Under the pieces are notes generated by a model, which was not told the DNA's origin, ran no database searches, and saw only the letters and a list, made by a program, of their open reading frames with translations. The translations under genes and the position numbers were made by a program. A DNA stretch of 64,000 nucleotides from Clostridiales bacterium (GTDB taxonomy: Bacteria > Bacillota > Clostridia > DUOD01), in assembly GCA_012838995.1 (NCBI GenBank), contig DUOD01000011.1, forward strand, positions 1 through 64,000, in the 5' to 3' direction. Shown in pieces: positions 18,963-30,963 of the stretch (its first letter is position 1; the number at the start of each line of letters is the position of its first letter).

Positions 18963-20063
18963 TTAAGCGTCCAACGACTTGATATAATCCAGCCTTTCTA
19001 CAATGGGCAATCTTTGGGTACATACTTCCTCACAGTGCCTGCAGCCGGTGCATTGATATATATCCGACTGTTTGTTCAATGGCATATTCCAATGAAATTT
19101 TAACCTATTGTGTATCGCCTCATCCGGCCTGCCCAATATCATATAATTGTATACATCCATATACTTAGGTACGGCAATGCCTTGGGGACAATCGGTGCAA
19201 TAATTACAGCCGGTGCATAAAGTATCCAACCCCCCATGGAGGTTTTTCTTTATTTGGGCCAGCCTTTCATCAGAAATCTCCTCCAGCCCCTTAACGGCGG
19301 CGACGTTTTCCTCCAGTTCATCGATGGTGCTAATACCCGTCAAGACCACGGTTACCTCCTTATGGGCTGCATTAAACCTTATGGCGGCCTCGGCCACCGA
19401 CTGATCTTCCTTTTCTTTAATGAATTCAAAATACTCGGGATTTTTAGGTATCACCCCTCCACCCAGGGGATTCATAGTAACCACACCACAACCCTTTTTG
19501 TAGGCTGCCTTCAATCCTTGCTCCCTGAAGGGGAAATTAATTATATTGTATCCCAGGGTAAAACCCTCAAAATAGCCTTCATTGACCATTATTTCTATTT
19601 CATTTCCATCACAGTGGGTAGAGCAGACTATATGTTCAATTAAGCCTTCTTCCTTCGCCTTTACCGCTCCTTCATAGGGCCCCCCGGCTGAAATCACCCT
19701 TCTGTATTGTTCAAGATTTAGGATGCTCCACATATGGAAAAAGTTTATTTTATCCACCCCCAGGCGTTTTAAGGATTCTTCTATCCTCCTCCTTACATCA
19801 TCGGCGGTAGAATCCATTCTAAGCATGCTTTTGGTGGATACATAAAAAGGACGGGGCATATCTTTGAAGGCTTGGCCGAATATCTTTTCACTGGTACCGT
19901 CGCAATATGTGGGAGCAGTGTCGAAATAATTTATACCCAGTTCGCTGGCCCTTCGCACAATGTTGGCGCATTCGTCAATGGAGTGTTCCTTTAGAAAACG
20001 CATGCCACCGAAACCTACTACAGATACCCTTTTCCCGGTTTTGCCGTATTCCCTGTACAGCAT
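18963..20063 (-). CDS. Aldo/keto reductase with C-terminal ferredoxin-like domain
   Basis: 366 residues. Residues 1-270 form an AKR barrel with catalytic residues visible (FDTAPTY with Asp and Tyr, STKSM with Lys, FFHMWS with His). The C-terminus carries two cysteine clusters, CTGCNYCTDCPQ and CTGCRHCEEVC, that can bind [4Fe-4S] centres. Such fusions are common in anaerobes. The substrate is unknown. It stands alone between guaA and guaB on the same strand. Confidence 0.9.
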   Translation of the reverse strand: MLYREYGKTGKRVSVVGFGGMRFLKEHSIDECANIVRRASELGINYFDTAPTYCDGTSEKIFGQAFKDMPRPFYVSTKSMLRMDSTADDVRRRIEESLKRLGVDKINFFHMWSILNLEQYRRVISAGGPYEGAVKAKEEGLIEHIVCSTHCDGNEIEIMVNEGYFEGFTLGYNIINFPFREQGLKAAYKKGCGVVTMNPLGGGVIPKNPEYFEFIKEKEDQSVAEAAIRFNAAHKEVTVVLTGISTIDELEENVAAVKGLEEISDERLAQIKKNLHGGLDTLCTGCNYCTDCPQGIAVPKYMDVYNYMILGRPDEAIHNRLKFHWNMPLNKQSDIYQCTGCRHCEEVCTQRLPIVERLDYIKSLDA

Positions 20064-20147
20064 ATCCTTTCCCCCTTTGCAACTTCATACCCATATACGG
20101 TTTATTTTCTTATAATTTTATCATAAATTGTTGTCGATATAAAAACC

Positions 20148-20177
20148 GCAAAAAAAAAAGAAAGGAAACCCTTTCTT

Positions 20178-20180
<3 letters not shown>
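20148..20180 (-). terminator. Intrinsic terminator of guaB
   Basis: On the minus strand AAAGAAAGG pairs with CCTTTCTTT, followed by ten T. It begins at the guaB stop codon. Confidence 0.85.
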
Positions 20181-21729
<1,549 letters not shown>

Positions 21730-21792
21730 GAAATGAAATAAGGGCTTTTAGCCATTTTTCACCCGGATTTTAAGGCATTTTACCACCCCTGG

Positions 21793-21875
21793 AAAAAATG
21801 GTTAAAGGAACAGCTACTGCCGTTTCTTTAACCATAAAAAATTAAATTTAAAAGCTTTGTCTCTTCAATTTATTG
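21793..21875 (-). ncRNA. Candidate small RNA between groEL and guaB
   Basis: A consensus promoter (21881-21909) drives about 80 bases that end in a strong intrinsic terminator: ATGGTTAAAG (21798-21807) pairs with CTTTAACCAT (21825-21834), followed by TTTTTT. No open frame with a ribosome site is seen inside. It is either a free small RNA or a prematurely ended leader. guaB has its own promoter further down. No known RNA family was recognised. Confidence 0.6.
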
Positions 21876-21880
21876 CAATT

Positions 21881-21909
21881 ATTATATTTAATTTGAATAA
21901 TGCTGTCAA
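21881..21909 (-). promoter_or_regulatory. Perfect-consensus SigA promoter of the candidate small RNA
   Basis: On the minus strand TTGACA (21904-21909), 17 bases, TATAAT (21881-21886), an exact match to both boxes. It begins right after the groEL terminator. Confidence 0.85.
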
Positions 21910-21923
21910 CAAAAATTTGCCCA

Positions 21924-21957
21924 TAAAAAAACTTCGGCAAATTGCCGAAGTTTTTTA
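21924..21957 (-). terminator. groESL terminator
   Basis: ACTTCGGCAA (21931-21940) pairs with TTGCCGAAGT (21942-21951), and the minus strand then runs into seven T. It lies just after the groEL stop. Confidence 0.92.
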
Positions 21958-21959
21958 TC

Positions 21960-23606
<1,647 letters not shown>

Positions 23607-23625
23607 TCAACCTATGTATTGTAAA

Positions 23626-23934
<309 letters not shown>

Positions 23935-23954
23935 TTATTGTTAAATCCTTCCTA

Positions 23955-23981
23955 TTAGCACTCTCTGTTGGGGAGTGCTGA
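23955..23981 (-). promoter_or_regulatory. CIRCE operator (HrcA site) of groESL
   Basis: TTAGCACTC, 9 bases, GAGTGCTGA. This is the canonical CIRCE inverted repeat with one mismatch. It lies between the promoter and groES, so HrcA should repress groESL outside heat stress. hrcA is not in the window. Confidence 0.97.
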
Positions 23982-23992
23982 TTACAGGTATT

Positions 23993-24021
23993 ATATTATA
24001 AAAAAGTTATTTTTTAATCAA
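23993..24021 (-). promoter_or_regulatory. SigA-type promoter of groESL
   Basis: On the minus strand TTGATT (24016-24021), 17 bases, TAATAT (23993-23998), immediately upstream of CIRCE. Confidence 0.8.
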
Positions 24022-24131
24022 GCACAATAATTTTGCAAATATCCCGCAAAATGGATGTTTAAAGTTATTATGGCAATTCTTCTCTGATTTGCTCCTAGTA
24101 TCTGTCCATTACATTTATTATCGACTTATTA

Positions 24132-24827
24132 TTAAGCCAGCAATCTAAACGCCTTAATGAGTATATCATAAACTATGGGGATAAAAACCGCCGGCAGCAG
24201 GTTTGCCACCTTTATCTTCTTTATTTCCAACATGGACACCCCTATGGCTAAAATCAAGATCCCGCCTACGGCAGACATCTCGGTGACAACCGTTTCATTT
24301 AAATAGGATTTAAGCAATGCTGCTCCCAAAGTTATTAATCCTTGGTATATGAAAACACTTGCAGCCGAAAAAATAACTCCAATGCCCATGGTAGAAGCTA
24401 AAACAATTGAAGTTACACCATCCAGGGCGGATTTTACATATAGTATTCTATGGTTATCATACAAACCGCTTTCCAACGAACCCATTATGGCCATTGCGCC
24501 TACACAGTATACCAGGGTAGCGGTTATAAAGCCATGGGAAAATCGACTGTCCTTCTTCCCAATTTTGGATTGTATCCATTCCCCCAAACCGCTAATCCTG
24601 TAATCTATGCCTATCCGTTCGCCGATAATAGCCCCAATCATCAAGCTTACTATAACTAATATAATATTATTCGTTTTTATGGCATCCATTATTCCCAAAA
24701 CGCAAATGGCAAGACCCAACCCCTGGGTTATTAGCTTTCTATATCTTTCCCCTATACCGCCCTTTATCAGCAGTCCTAATAAGCTCCCTGCGATTATTGC
24801 TATGGAATTTACTATTGTTCCCCACAT
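24132..24827 (-). CDS. DUF554 family membrane protein
   Basis: 231 residues, mostly hydrophobic, with about six or seven membrane segments. It starts MWGTIVNSIAIIAGSLLGLLIKGGIGER, typical of DUF554 (YdfK-like) proteins. The function of the family is not established. It stands alone between groES and the glycosylase gene, with no obvious operon partner. Confidence 0.88.
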   Translation of the reverse strand: MWGTIVNSIAIIAGSLLGLLIKGGIGERYRKLITQGLGLAICVLGIMDAIKTNNIILVIVSLMIGAIIGERIGIDYRISGLGEWIQSKIGKKDSRFSHGFITATLVYCVGAMAIMGSLESGLYDNHRILYVKSALDGVTSIVLASTMGIGVIFSAASVFIYQGLITLGAALLKSYLNETVVTEMSAVGGILILAIGVSMLEIKKIKVANLLPAVFIPIVYDILIKAFRLLA

Positions 24828-24887
24828 TGCAACCCCTTCTTCACATCTTTATCCGTATCAGATCCCTTCTATATGATTAATAACAGG

Positions 24888-25769
24888 TTATTTTTTGCCA
24901 ACCCCCAACTCCCTGGCATAAAAGAACAGGTATTGCTGTGCAAAACCTGCCAGCGACCCGAAATACTCCATGGCAAAGTCATGTATTTTTTTCATGGATG
25001 CGCCTTTTGGAAAATAAAAATACTCCATTATCCTTTTTATCCATACATCAATAGGAAATGCTTCGGGTTTGTCGCCCGAAAACAACAAAACACAATCGCC
25101 CACCTTGGGGCCTACACCGGGCAATTCCATGATGGCCCGGCGGGCTTCCCCATAGTCCATATCTTTAATTGACTCTAAATCAAACTTTGATGAAGCAATC
25201 CTTTGGGCGGTTTTTATTATATACTGTGATCTGTAACCGCACCCACAAAGGGCCAGTTCCTTTTCAGACAAGCCAGCCAACTTTTCAGGTGTAGGAAAGG
25301 TAAAAAAGGTCTTCCCCCATTTTTCCACCGCAGATCCGTAACCGGAACATAGCTTTTCTATTGTCCTTTTAATCATCGGTATCCGGTTATTTGCCGATAT
25401 AATAAAAGAAACCAGAGTTTCCCATATATCCTGCTGAAGCAACCTTATGCCAAAGCCAAACTTGACTGCGCATTCCATAATATTATCCTTTTTTAAGGCA
25501 TCCTTTATCAAACCATAATCTCTATTAAGATCAAAATAATGGCACCAAAAGCTTTGGAATTCTTCTTTTGTTGTGCCCTTAAGAATAATACTGCTGCCTT
25601 GTTGTGTCACATGCAATACCTTATTGCCCACCACTCCGGTATAACCACCGTCTTGTTCATGCCATCTAAAACACTGTCCGCATTCAAAAATATGCTGCCA
25701 TTTAAGGTGCCTTATTCCCTCTATTATAACCCCTTCGTGGGTTGCATAAACTTTGTCGTAATCACCCAT
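24888..25769 (-). CDS. 8-oxoguanine DNA glycosylase, OGG1 type
   Basis: About 293 residues. An OGG N-terminal domain (ECGQCFRWHEQ) is followed by an HhH-GPD domain. The catalytic lysine is in ELPGVGPKVGDCVLL and the catalytic aspartate in FPIDVWIKRI. It removes oxidised guanine from DNA and nicks the strand as a lyase. The track ORF begins at a TTG (25799), but AAGGG lies just before the ATG at 25769, which is the better start. Confidence 0.9.
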   Translation of the reverse strand: MGDYDKVYATHEGVIIEGIRHLKWQHIFECGQCFRWHEQDGGYTGVVGNKVLHVTQQGSSIILKGTTKEEFQSFWCHYFDLNRDYGLIKDALKKDNIMECAVKFGFGIRLLQQDIWETLVSFIISANNRIPMIKRTIEKLCSGYGSAVEKWGKTFFTFPTPEKLAGLSEKELALCGCGYRSQYIIKTAQRIASSKFDLESIKDMDYGEARRAIMELPGVGPKVGDCVLLFSGDKPEAFPIDVWIKRIMEYFYFPKGASMKKIHDFAMEYFGSLAGFAQQYLFFYARELGVGKK

Positions 25770-25842
25770 AAGTATCCCTTCTTGGTTATTTCCTTGCAAT
25801 AATATTATTATTATACTACAAGTTGCATATTTTTTATCGATA

Positions 25843-25869
25843 AAAAAAATAGGCTTAAGCCTATTTTTT
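25843..25869. terminator. Terminator at the end of nfnB
   Basis: AAAAAATAGGCTTAAGCCTATTTTTT, a palindromic stem with A and T flanks. It overlaps the nfnB stop codon. Confidence 0.85.
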
Positions 25870-27270
25870 TTGTTTTAAGTATTTATCGATGGCCCGGGCA
25901 GCCTTTTTACCCGCTCCCATGGCCTGTATAACGGTGGCTGCACCCGTCACGGCATCTCCCCCGGCATATACTCCCTTTCTACTGGTTTGTCCCGTTTCTT
26001 GATCCACTATAATGCCGCCCCAAGGTTGGACATCGATGCCGGAGGTGGTTTTTGCAATCAATGGATTGGGATCGGTGCCTATTGCCATAATCACCACATC
26101 CACGTCCAAAACAAATTCAGAACCCTCTATGGGAATAGGACGTCCCCTGCCCGATTCATCCTGTTGCCCTAGTTTGGTTCTTATGCATTTTATGCCCGTT
26201 ACCCATCCGTCTTTTCCCAGTATCTCCACGGGGTTGGTTAAAACTTTGAATATTATACCCTCTTCTTTAGCGTGTTGGACTTCTTCCTTCCTGGCCGGCA
26301 TTTCACCTTCCGAACGCCTGTATACAATATATACCTTTTCCGCTCCCAGACGTAGGGCACACCTTGCAGCATCCATTGCCACGTTGCCTCCGCCCACCAC
26401 TGCCACTTTGCCGCCCCTTATTATAGGAGTATCGGACTTTGGAAAATCGTATGCCCCCATTAGATTAACCCTGGTTAGGTACTCGTTTGCCGAGTATACA
26501 CCGTTTAAGTTTTCGCCGGGGATATTCATAAACTTAGGAAGCCCGGCTCCGGTACCAATAAAAACGGCCTGGTAACCCTGTTTTAAGAGCTCATCAATGG
26601 TTATGGTTTTTCCTATTACCACATTGGGCATAAATTCCACACCCAGGTCCTTAAGCGCATCGATCTCTTGCTTAACTAAACGCTTAGGCAGCCTAAATTC
26701 GGGTATGCCGTATACCAACACTCCGCCCATCCGGTGAAGGGCCTCAAATACGGTAACCTTATATCCGCATTTTGCCAAGTCCGCCGCCGCCGTAAGACCG
26801 GCTGGCCCGCCGCCCACCACTGCCACTTTGGGAGCATTGCCTTTTTGTTTAACCGGATTTTTGGGATTACCGCTTTTGGGTTTATTGGCCATATAATAAT
26901 CGGCGGCAAAACGTTCCAACCTGCCTATGGCAACACTGTCGCCTTTTTTGGATAGTATACACATCTTCTCACACTGATCTTCTTGGGGGCACACTCTTCC
27001 GCAAATGGCGGGAAGATTGTTTGTCTTCAATATTTCTTCTGCCGCACCCATAAAATCGCCCTCTTTTATCAAGGCTATAAACTCCGGTATCCTCACGTTA
27101 ACAGGGCATCCCTTGACACAGGCCGGTTTTTTGCAATTTAAACATCTTTCAGCTTCTTCCATTGCCTGTTCCTTTGTATAACCCAAGGCAACCTCGTCAA
27201 AGTTATTTTTCCTTTTACCGGGATGCTGTTCCGGCATGGCGGTTTTTTTCTTTTTGTGCGTCATCTGCAT
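25861..27270 (-). CDS. nfnB: NfnB / glutamate-synthase-small-subunit-like oxidoreductase
   Basis: 469 residues. The N-terminal iron-sulfur domain (CLNCKKPACVKGCPVNV and CGRVCPQEDQCEKMC) can hold two [4Fe-4S] clusters. It is followed by FAD and NADPH Rossmann folds (VVGGGPAGLTAAADLA and VVGGGNVAMDAARCALRLGA). Next to the NfnA-like subunit it is best read as the large subunit of NADH-dependent reduced ferredoxin:NADP+ oxidoreductase, an electron-bifurcating enzyme of anaerobes. Its start overlaps the end of nfnA. The older name for such pairs is sulfide dehydrogenase SudAB. Confidence 0.9.
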   Translation of the reverse strand: MQMTHKKKKTAMPEQHPGKRKNNFDEVALGYTKEQAMEEAERCLNCKKPACVKGCPVNVRIPEFIALIKEGDFMGAAEEILKTNNLPAICGRVCPQEDQCEKMCILSKKGDSVAIGRLERFAADYYMANKPKSGNPKNPVKQKGNAPKVAVVGGGPAGLTAAADLAKCGYKVTVFEALHRMGGVLVYGIPEFRLPKRLVKQEIDALKDLGVEFMPNVVIGKTITIDELLKQGYQAVFIGTGAGLPKFMNIPGENLNGVYSANEYLTRVNLMGAYDFPKSDTPIIRGGKVAVVGGGNVAMDAARCALRLGAEKVYIVYRRSEGEMPARKEEVQHAKEEGIIFKVLTNPVEILGKDGWVTGIKCIRTKLGQQDESGRGRPIPIEGSEFVLDVDVVIMAIGTDPNPLIAKTTSGIDVQPWGGIIVDQETGQTSRKGVYAGGDAVTGAATVIQAMGAGKKAARAIDKYLKQKK

Positions 27271-28097
27271 ACACCCCTATGCTCAATACTGTCCAAAGCA
27301 CTTTTTTCGTGATCCTTATACACTGACTGTCTTCTCATGGCCTCATCAAAATCCACCAAATGACCGTCAAAGTCCGGGCCGTCAACACATGCATATTTGA
27401 CCTGGCCCCCCACCGTCACCCTGCACCCACCGCACATACCGGTACCGTCGATCATTATGGGGTTCATACTCACCGTCGTAGAAATCCCGTATTCCTTTGT
27501 GAGTTTGGATACCATCTTCATCATGATTAAAGGACCGATGGCTATAACATGATCATACTTATGCCCTGCATCAAGTAATGCCTTTGCGGCATCCGTAACA
27601 AAACCCTTTTGACCATAGGAACCGTCATCGGTAGTAATATAAACATCATGGGCCACTTTTCTAATCTGTTCTTCCAGTATTATATATTCCTTACTTTTGG
27701 CGCCTAATATTACATCAACATGGGTTCCCTTTTGGAATAAATACTTAACCTGGGGATATAAAGGTGCAATCCCCACCCCGCCGCCAATACATAAAACCCT
27801 TTCAAAACCGTCGAGCTTAGATTCCGTCCCCAAGGGCCCAACAAAATCTTGTATAAATCCGCCTTGTTCCTTTGTTGCCAATAATATGGTTGTCTTGCCC
27901 ACCGCCTGGAAAATTATTGTAACAATTCCTTTTTTTCTATCATAGTCAGCAATAGTCAAAGGAATCCTTTCTCCCCTGTCATGGACCCTCAAAATAACAA
28001 ATTGGCCGGGCATGGCCTTTTGTGCTACCAACGGCGCCGCTATATCCATCCAGTACAAATTTTCAGCAAGTTTTTCCTTTTTGACTATTTTGAACAC
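27261..28097 (-). CDS. nfnA: NfnA / ferredoxin-NADP reductase-like subunit
   Basis: 278 residues with an FAD-binding barrel (GERIPLTIADYD), an NAD-binding domain (LCIGGGVGIAPLYPQ), and a C-terminal [2Fe-2S]-type cysteine set (GMCGGCRVTVGG ... YACVDGPDFDGH). This is the dihydroorotate-dehydrogenase-electron-transfer-like fold of NfnA/SudB. It pairs with NfnB to couple ferredoxin, NADH and NADPH pools. The genes overlap by 10 bases. Confidence 0.9.
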   Translation of the reverse strand: MFKIVKKEKLAENLYWMDIAAPLVAQKAMPGQFVILRVHDRGERIPLTIADYDRKKGIVTIIFQAVGKTTILLATKEQGGFIQDFVGPLGTESKLDGFERVLCIGGGVGIAPLYPQVKYLFQKGTHVDVILGAKSKEYIILEEQIRKVAHDVYITTDDGSYGQKGFVTDAAKALLDAGHKYDHVIAIGPLIMMKMVSKLTKEYGISTTVSMNPIMIDGTGMCGGCRVTVGGQVKYACVDGPDFDGHLVDFDEAMRRQSVYKDHEKSALDSIEHRGVCR

Positions 28098-28114
28098 GGG
28101 TGCACCCCCCTTTT

Positions 28115-28942
28115 TTATTTATGTCCATTGGCGACGACAATGCTTTTTACGGTGATATCTATAAACAACACATTTAATCCGGTGCATTGTTCAACTTTCC
28201 TTATAATATCCTCCTTCAATTGTCTTACTGCAGCGGGTATTTCCACGCCGTACACAGCAGATAAGTCTACCTTTATTACTATACCTTGTTTTTTGCTTTC
28301 AATACTTACTTTAAAAATCCTGCCAATCCATTTATTGCCGCTGCATATATAGTATACCAAGGAAATAATGGCCGTATCCGATATGTAATACCTGCCTAAA
28401 TAGCTGTAGGTCGGCCTGACCACCGTCTTTTCGCTTAACGGCAGACGATCATTTTTACTCTTCTTTCTAAATATTCTTAAAGCATCTATGAAATACCCGG
28501 AAAACTCTTTTTTGATTTCAAAAGTGGGAACGGGAATAACGTGCATCCCTTGTTCATCTCTAATCCTTCTGGCTCGCCTTATTTCCCTTTCGGTGGCTAC
28601 ATCCTGTATATATATTTTTTCATAATCGGGATTTAGGTCCAGATTTTTTATTATTTTTTCGATCATTTGTTCAGATGTGCCGAGAATTAACAACGAATTG
28701 GGCTTGTACTGTTTTAATGCCTGTTTAACCTGGGCTGCATGGGCGTTGTTCATGAACAGGGCTCTTTTTATGGCCGATATCTTGGATGGTTCCCTTTTGG
28801 CTGAAACCCCGGCTATTATTTTGTTACCCTTAATTAGCAACCCGTCGTCTATTATATATTCAATATTCCTTTCGTTGGCGACCATGGACGCCCTGTAGCT
28901 CTTGCCCGTGCCGCTGGATCCGATTAATGCGTAAATGTTCAA
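28115..28942 (-). CDS. P-loop NTPase fused to an Asp23/Gls24-like domain
   Basis: About 275 residues. The N-terminus has a Walker A motif (LIGSSGTGKSYRA). The C-terminal 100 residues look like an Asp23/Gls24 domain (VEIPAAVRQLKEDIIRKVEQCTGLNVLFIDI). The track ORF starts at a TTG (28957), but its first codons are the ribosome site GGGAGG, so the TTG at 28942 is the likely start. It follows nfnA's upstream side by 17 bases on the same strand. The function is unknown; NTP-dependent envelope or stress signalling is a guess. Confidence 0.75.
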   Translation of the reverse strand: MNIYALIGSSGTGKSYRASMVANERNIEYIIDDGLLIKGNKIIAGVSAKREPSKISAIKRALFMNNAHAAQVKQALKQYKPNSLLILGTSEQMIEKIIKNLDLNPDYEKIYIQDVATEREIRRARRIRDEQGMHVIPVPTFEIKKEFSGYFIDALRIFRKKSKNDRLPLSEKTVVRPTYSYLGRYYISDTAIISLVYYICSGNKWIGRIFKVSIESKKQGIVIKVDLSAVYGVEIPAAVRQLKEDIIRKVEQCTGLNVLFIDITVKSIVVANGHK

Positions 28943-29041
28943 TATATTTCCTCCCAATCTTACGGGTATGTTATTTTTTTAACTTTGTTTTTATTATATT
29001 ACATATGATGGAAAAGTACAATTCTAACAAGGAGCATGGCA

Positions 29042-29692
29042 TTACTCCTGGGTTGAAATCGACTCATTTTTATAATAAGAACACATGTCTTTTATAGGAC
29101 ATTGATTGCATAAGGGGTTGCGCGCTTTGCAGATGTTTCTTCCATGATATATCAGCCAATGATGGGCCTTAGACCATTTATCTTTAGGTATATTTTTCAT
29201 TAATTGCTTTTCGGTTTCCAGCACGCTTTTACTGTTGGCAAGACCGATCCTATTGGCAACCCTAAATACATGGGTGTCGACGGCAATGGCATCTTTACCA
29301 AAGGCGTTGCTCAATACCACGTTGGCAGTCTTTCTCCCCACCCCCGGTAATTTCTGCAATTGTTCTAGATCATCGGGCACCCTGCCGTTGAATTTCTCAA
29401 TTATCATTTCACAGGTTTTTTTAATGTTTTTTGCCTTAGTTTTATACAGTCCACAACCTTTAATATATTGCTGAAGTTGTTGTAAAGACATGTCATGCAT
29501 CTTTTGGACCGTTCCGTAATCCTTAAATAAGACTTCCGTAACTTTGTTGACCTGCTTGTCGGTAGTCTGAGCGGATAATATGGTAGCGATGAGCAATTGA
29601 AAAGGGGTACGGTATCTTAAAGCGGTTGTGGGATTGGGATACAGCTTGTCCAAAGCATCTAAAATATCCTTTACCAAATGTTTATCCAACAT
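29042..29692 (-). CDS. nth: Endonuclease III
   Basis: 216 residues, usual length. HhH-GPD motif LPGVGRKTANVVLSNAFG with the catalytic lysine, catalytic aspartate in AVDTHVFRV, and the [4Fe-4S] loop C-x6-C-x2-C-x5-C (CKARNPLCNQCPIKDMC). It excises oxidised pyrimidines and cuts abasic sites. It stands upstream of the P-loop gene on the same strand, 84 bases away. Confidence 0.97.
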   Translation of the reverse strand: MLDKHLVKDILDALDKLYPNPTTALRYRTPFQLLIATILSAQTTDKQVNKVTEVLFKDYGTVQKMHDMSLQQLQQYIKGCGLYKTKAKNIKKTCEMIIEKFNGRVPDDLEQLQKLPGVGRKTANVVLSNAFGKDAIAVDTHVFRVANRIGLANSKSVLETEKQLMKNIPKDKWSKAHHWLIYHGRNICKARNPLCNQCPIKDMCSYYKNESISTQE

Positions 29693-30181
29693 TGTCCTCC
29701 TTTATCACGGCCCTTTTTATAGTAACCCACTTAATACGTAAGCCATATAAATAATATACTTGTGTTATAAAATAATGTAAACATCTTTAGCTAAATTTTA
29801 TACCTTTACAATATTTAACAATACACCTCCCTTATCCTTTTGTGCCCTGACAAACAAAGTGGCAATTATAACCTTACATCCGTCTAAAACTTCAAATTTA
29901 CCGGCATCAATGCTTCAGGACATCCCCAAAAACCTTTATCTTCCTGCTCCCTTTGCCTCTTATTACTCTTCTCTTTTATGTATACCTTATAATGATTAAA
30001 ATGAAAACTCCATTTACATAGACCGGCCCATACCTGCACAATCCGGTCCATCATGGGAACTAGGTAAATAAATGCATTTTTATTTGCATTATTTACCTTG
30101 GTAAACCTTAATGGATCTATTTGATTTTGTAATAAATACGTAATATAATTGTAACATATTATGTAGACAAGGGGTGTTAAA
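29693..30181. other. 489-base stretch without a convincing gene
   Basis: The region is AT-rich. The 123-residue minus-strand track ORF (29884-30255) runs into the CAP gene, shows no ribosome site or family resemblance, and is probably spurious. The last bases hold AAGGGGTG, the ribosome site of the next gene. No hairpin with a U-run was seen. Confidence 0.5.
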
Positions 30182-30889
30182 ATGTTTAAGAAAACCACTT
30201 CAATGTTACTTGTGTCATTACTCATACTGCTTTTTTGTTTCAGCATTCCGGGCAATGCTCAAGCAAAAACAATTACCAGCCACTCTTGGAAATACACCAT
30301 TTCCGGCAATAATGCGGGATATACAATCAAGCCCGTTACTGCCAAAATTTCCTTTAATTCTTTTAAATGGTTGAGGATTAACCTGGACCAATACTTCAAT
30401 ATACCCAAAAGTCCTCAGCCTCAGCCGCAGCCTCAGCCGCAGCCTCAACCCCAGCCAGAACCGGAACCGCAACCCCAACCACAGCCGCAGCCGGAAAACC
30501 CATATTCTCTGAATAAAATGGAAGAGGAGATGCTTGGCTACGTTAATCAGGCCCGAGCAAATGCGGGATTGAAGCCTTTGGTTGTAGACTATGAGCTTTC
30601 GAGGGTGGCCAGGATAAAATCCAATGATATGAAGGAAAACAATTATTTCTCCCACACTTCACCCAAATACGGTTCTCCCTTTGAAATGATGAATGCCTTT
30701 GGTATTAAATACAGGACCGCGGGAGAAAATATCGCCAAAAACTCCAGCGTACTGGGGGCCCATACCAGTCTAATGAACTCGGAAGGACATAGAAGAAATA
30801 TTTTAAATAGCAGCTTCACCCATATCGGCATAGGTATTGTATCTACCAATTCAGGAATTATAGTAACCCAAATGTTTATAGGAAAATGA
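30182..30889 (+). CDS. Secreted CAP/SCP-domain protein, YkwD type
   Basis: 235 residues: signal peptide (KKTTSMLLVSLLILLFCFSIPGNAQAK), a short N-terminal region, a proline/glutamine/glutamate repeat linker (about 79-103), and a C-terminal CAP domain with HTSPKYGSPFEMM, AGENIAK and GHRRNILNSSFTHIGIG. This resembles B. subtilis YkwD and the CAP domain of SafA-associated or germination proteins. It is likely exported and extended from the surface by the PQ linker. The activity of bacterial CAP domains is mostly unknown. Confidence 0.92.
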   Translation: MFKKTTSMLLVSLLILLFCFSIPGNAQAKTITSHSWKYTISGNNAGYTIKPVTAKISFNSFKWLRINLDQYFNIPKSPQPQPQPQPQPQPQPEPEPQPQPQPQPENPYSLNKMEEEMLGYVNQARANAGLKPLVVDYELSRVARIKSNDMKENNYFSHTSPKYGSPFEMMNAFGIKYRTAGENIAKNSSVLGAHTSLMNSEGHRRNILNSSFTHIGIGIVSTNSGIIVTQMFIGK

Positions 30890-30893
30890 GTTG

Positions 30894-30937
30894 AATATGT
30901 AAAAGGCTGTTTTGTTCAAAACAGCCTTTTACATATT
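30894..30937. terminator. Long perfect hairpin after the CAP gene
   Basis: A 21-bp perfect inverted repeat with a 2-base loop (arms contain AAAAGGCTGTTTTG). It sits between converging genes and can work in both directions, although the U-run is broken (TTTTACATATT). Confidence 0.8.
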
Positions 30938-30963
30938 ATTGGCCAACATTTTATACTATCCGC

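Noticed and set aside
29884-30255. 123-residue minus-strand track ORF
   Set aside because: No ribosome site, no recognised family, and it overlaps the start and signal peptide of the CAP-protein gene.
30410-30490. Short tandem repeat (CAGCCTCAGCCGCAG type) as a possible CRISPR or microsatellite
   Set aside because: It is the coding sequence of the Pro-Gln linker in the CAP protein, in frame, with no spacer structure.
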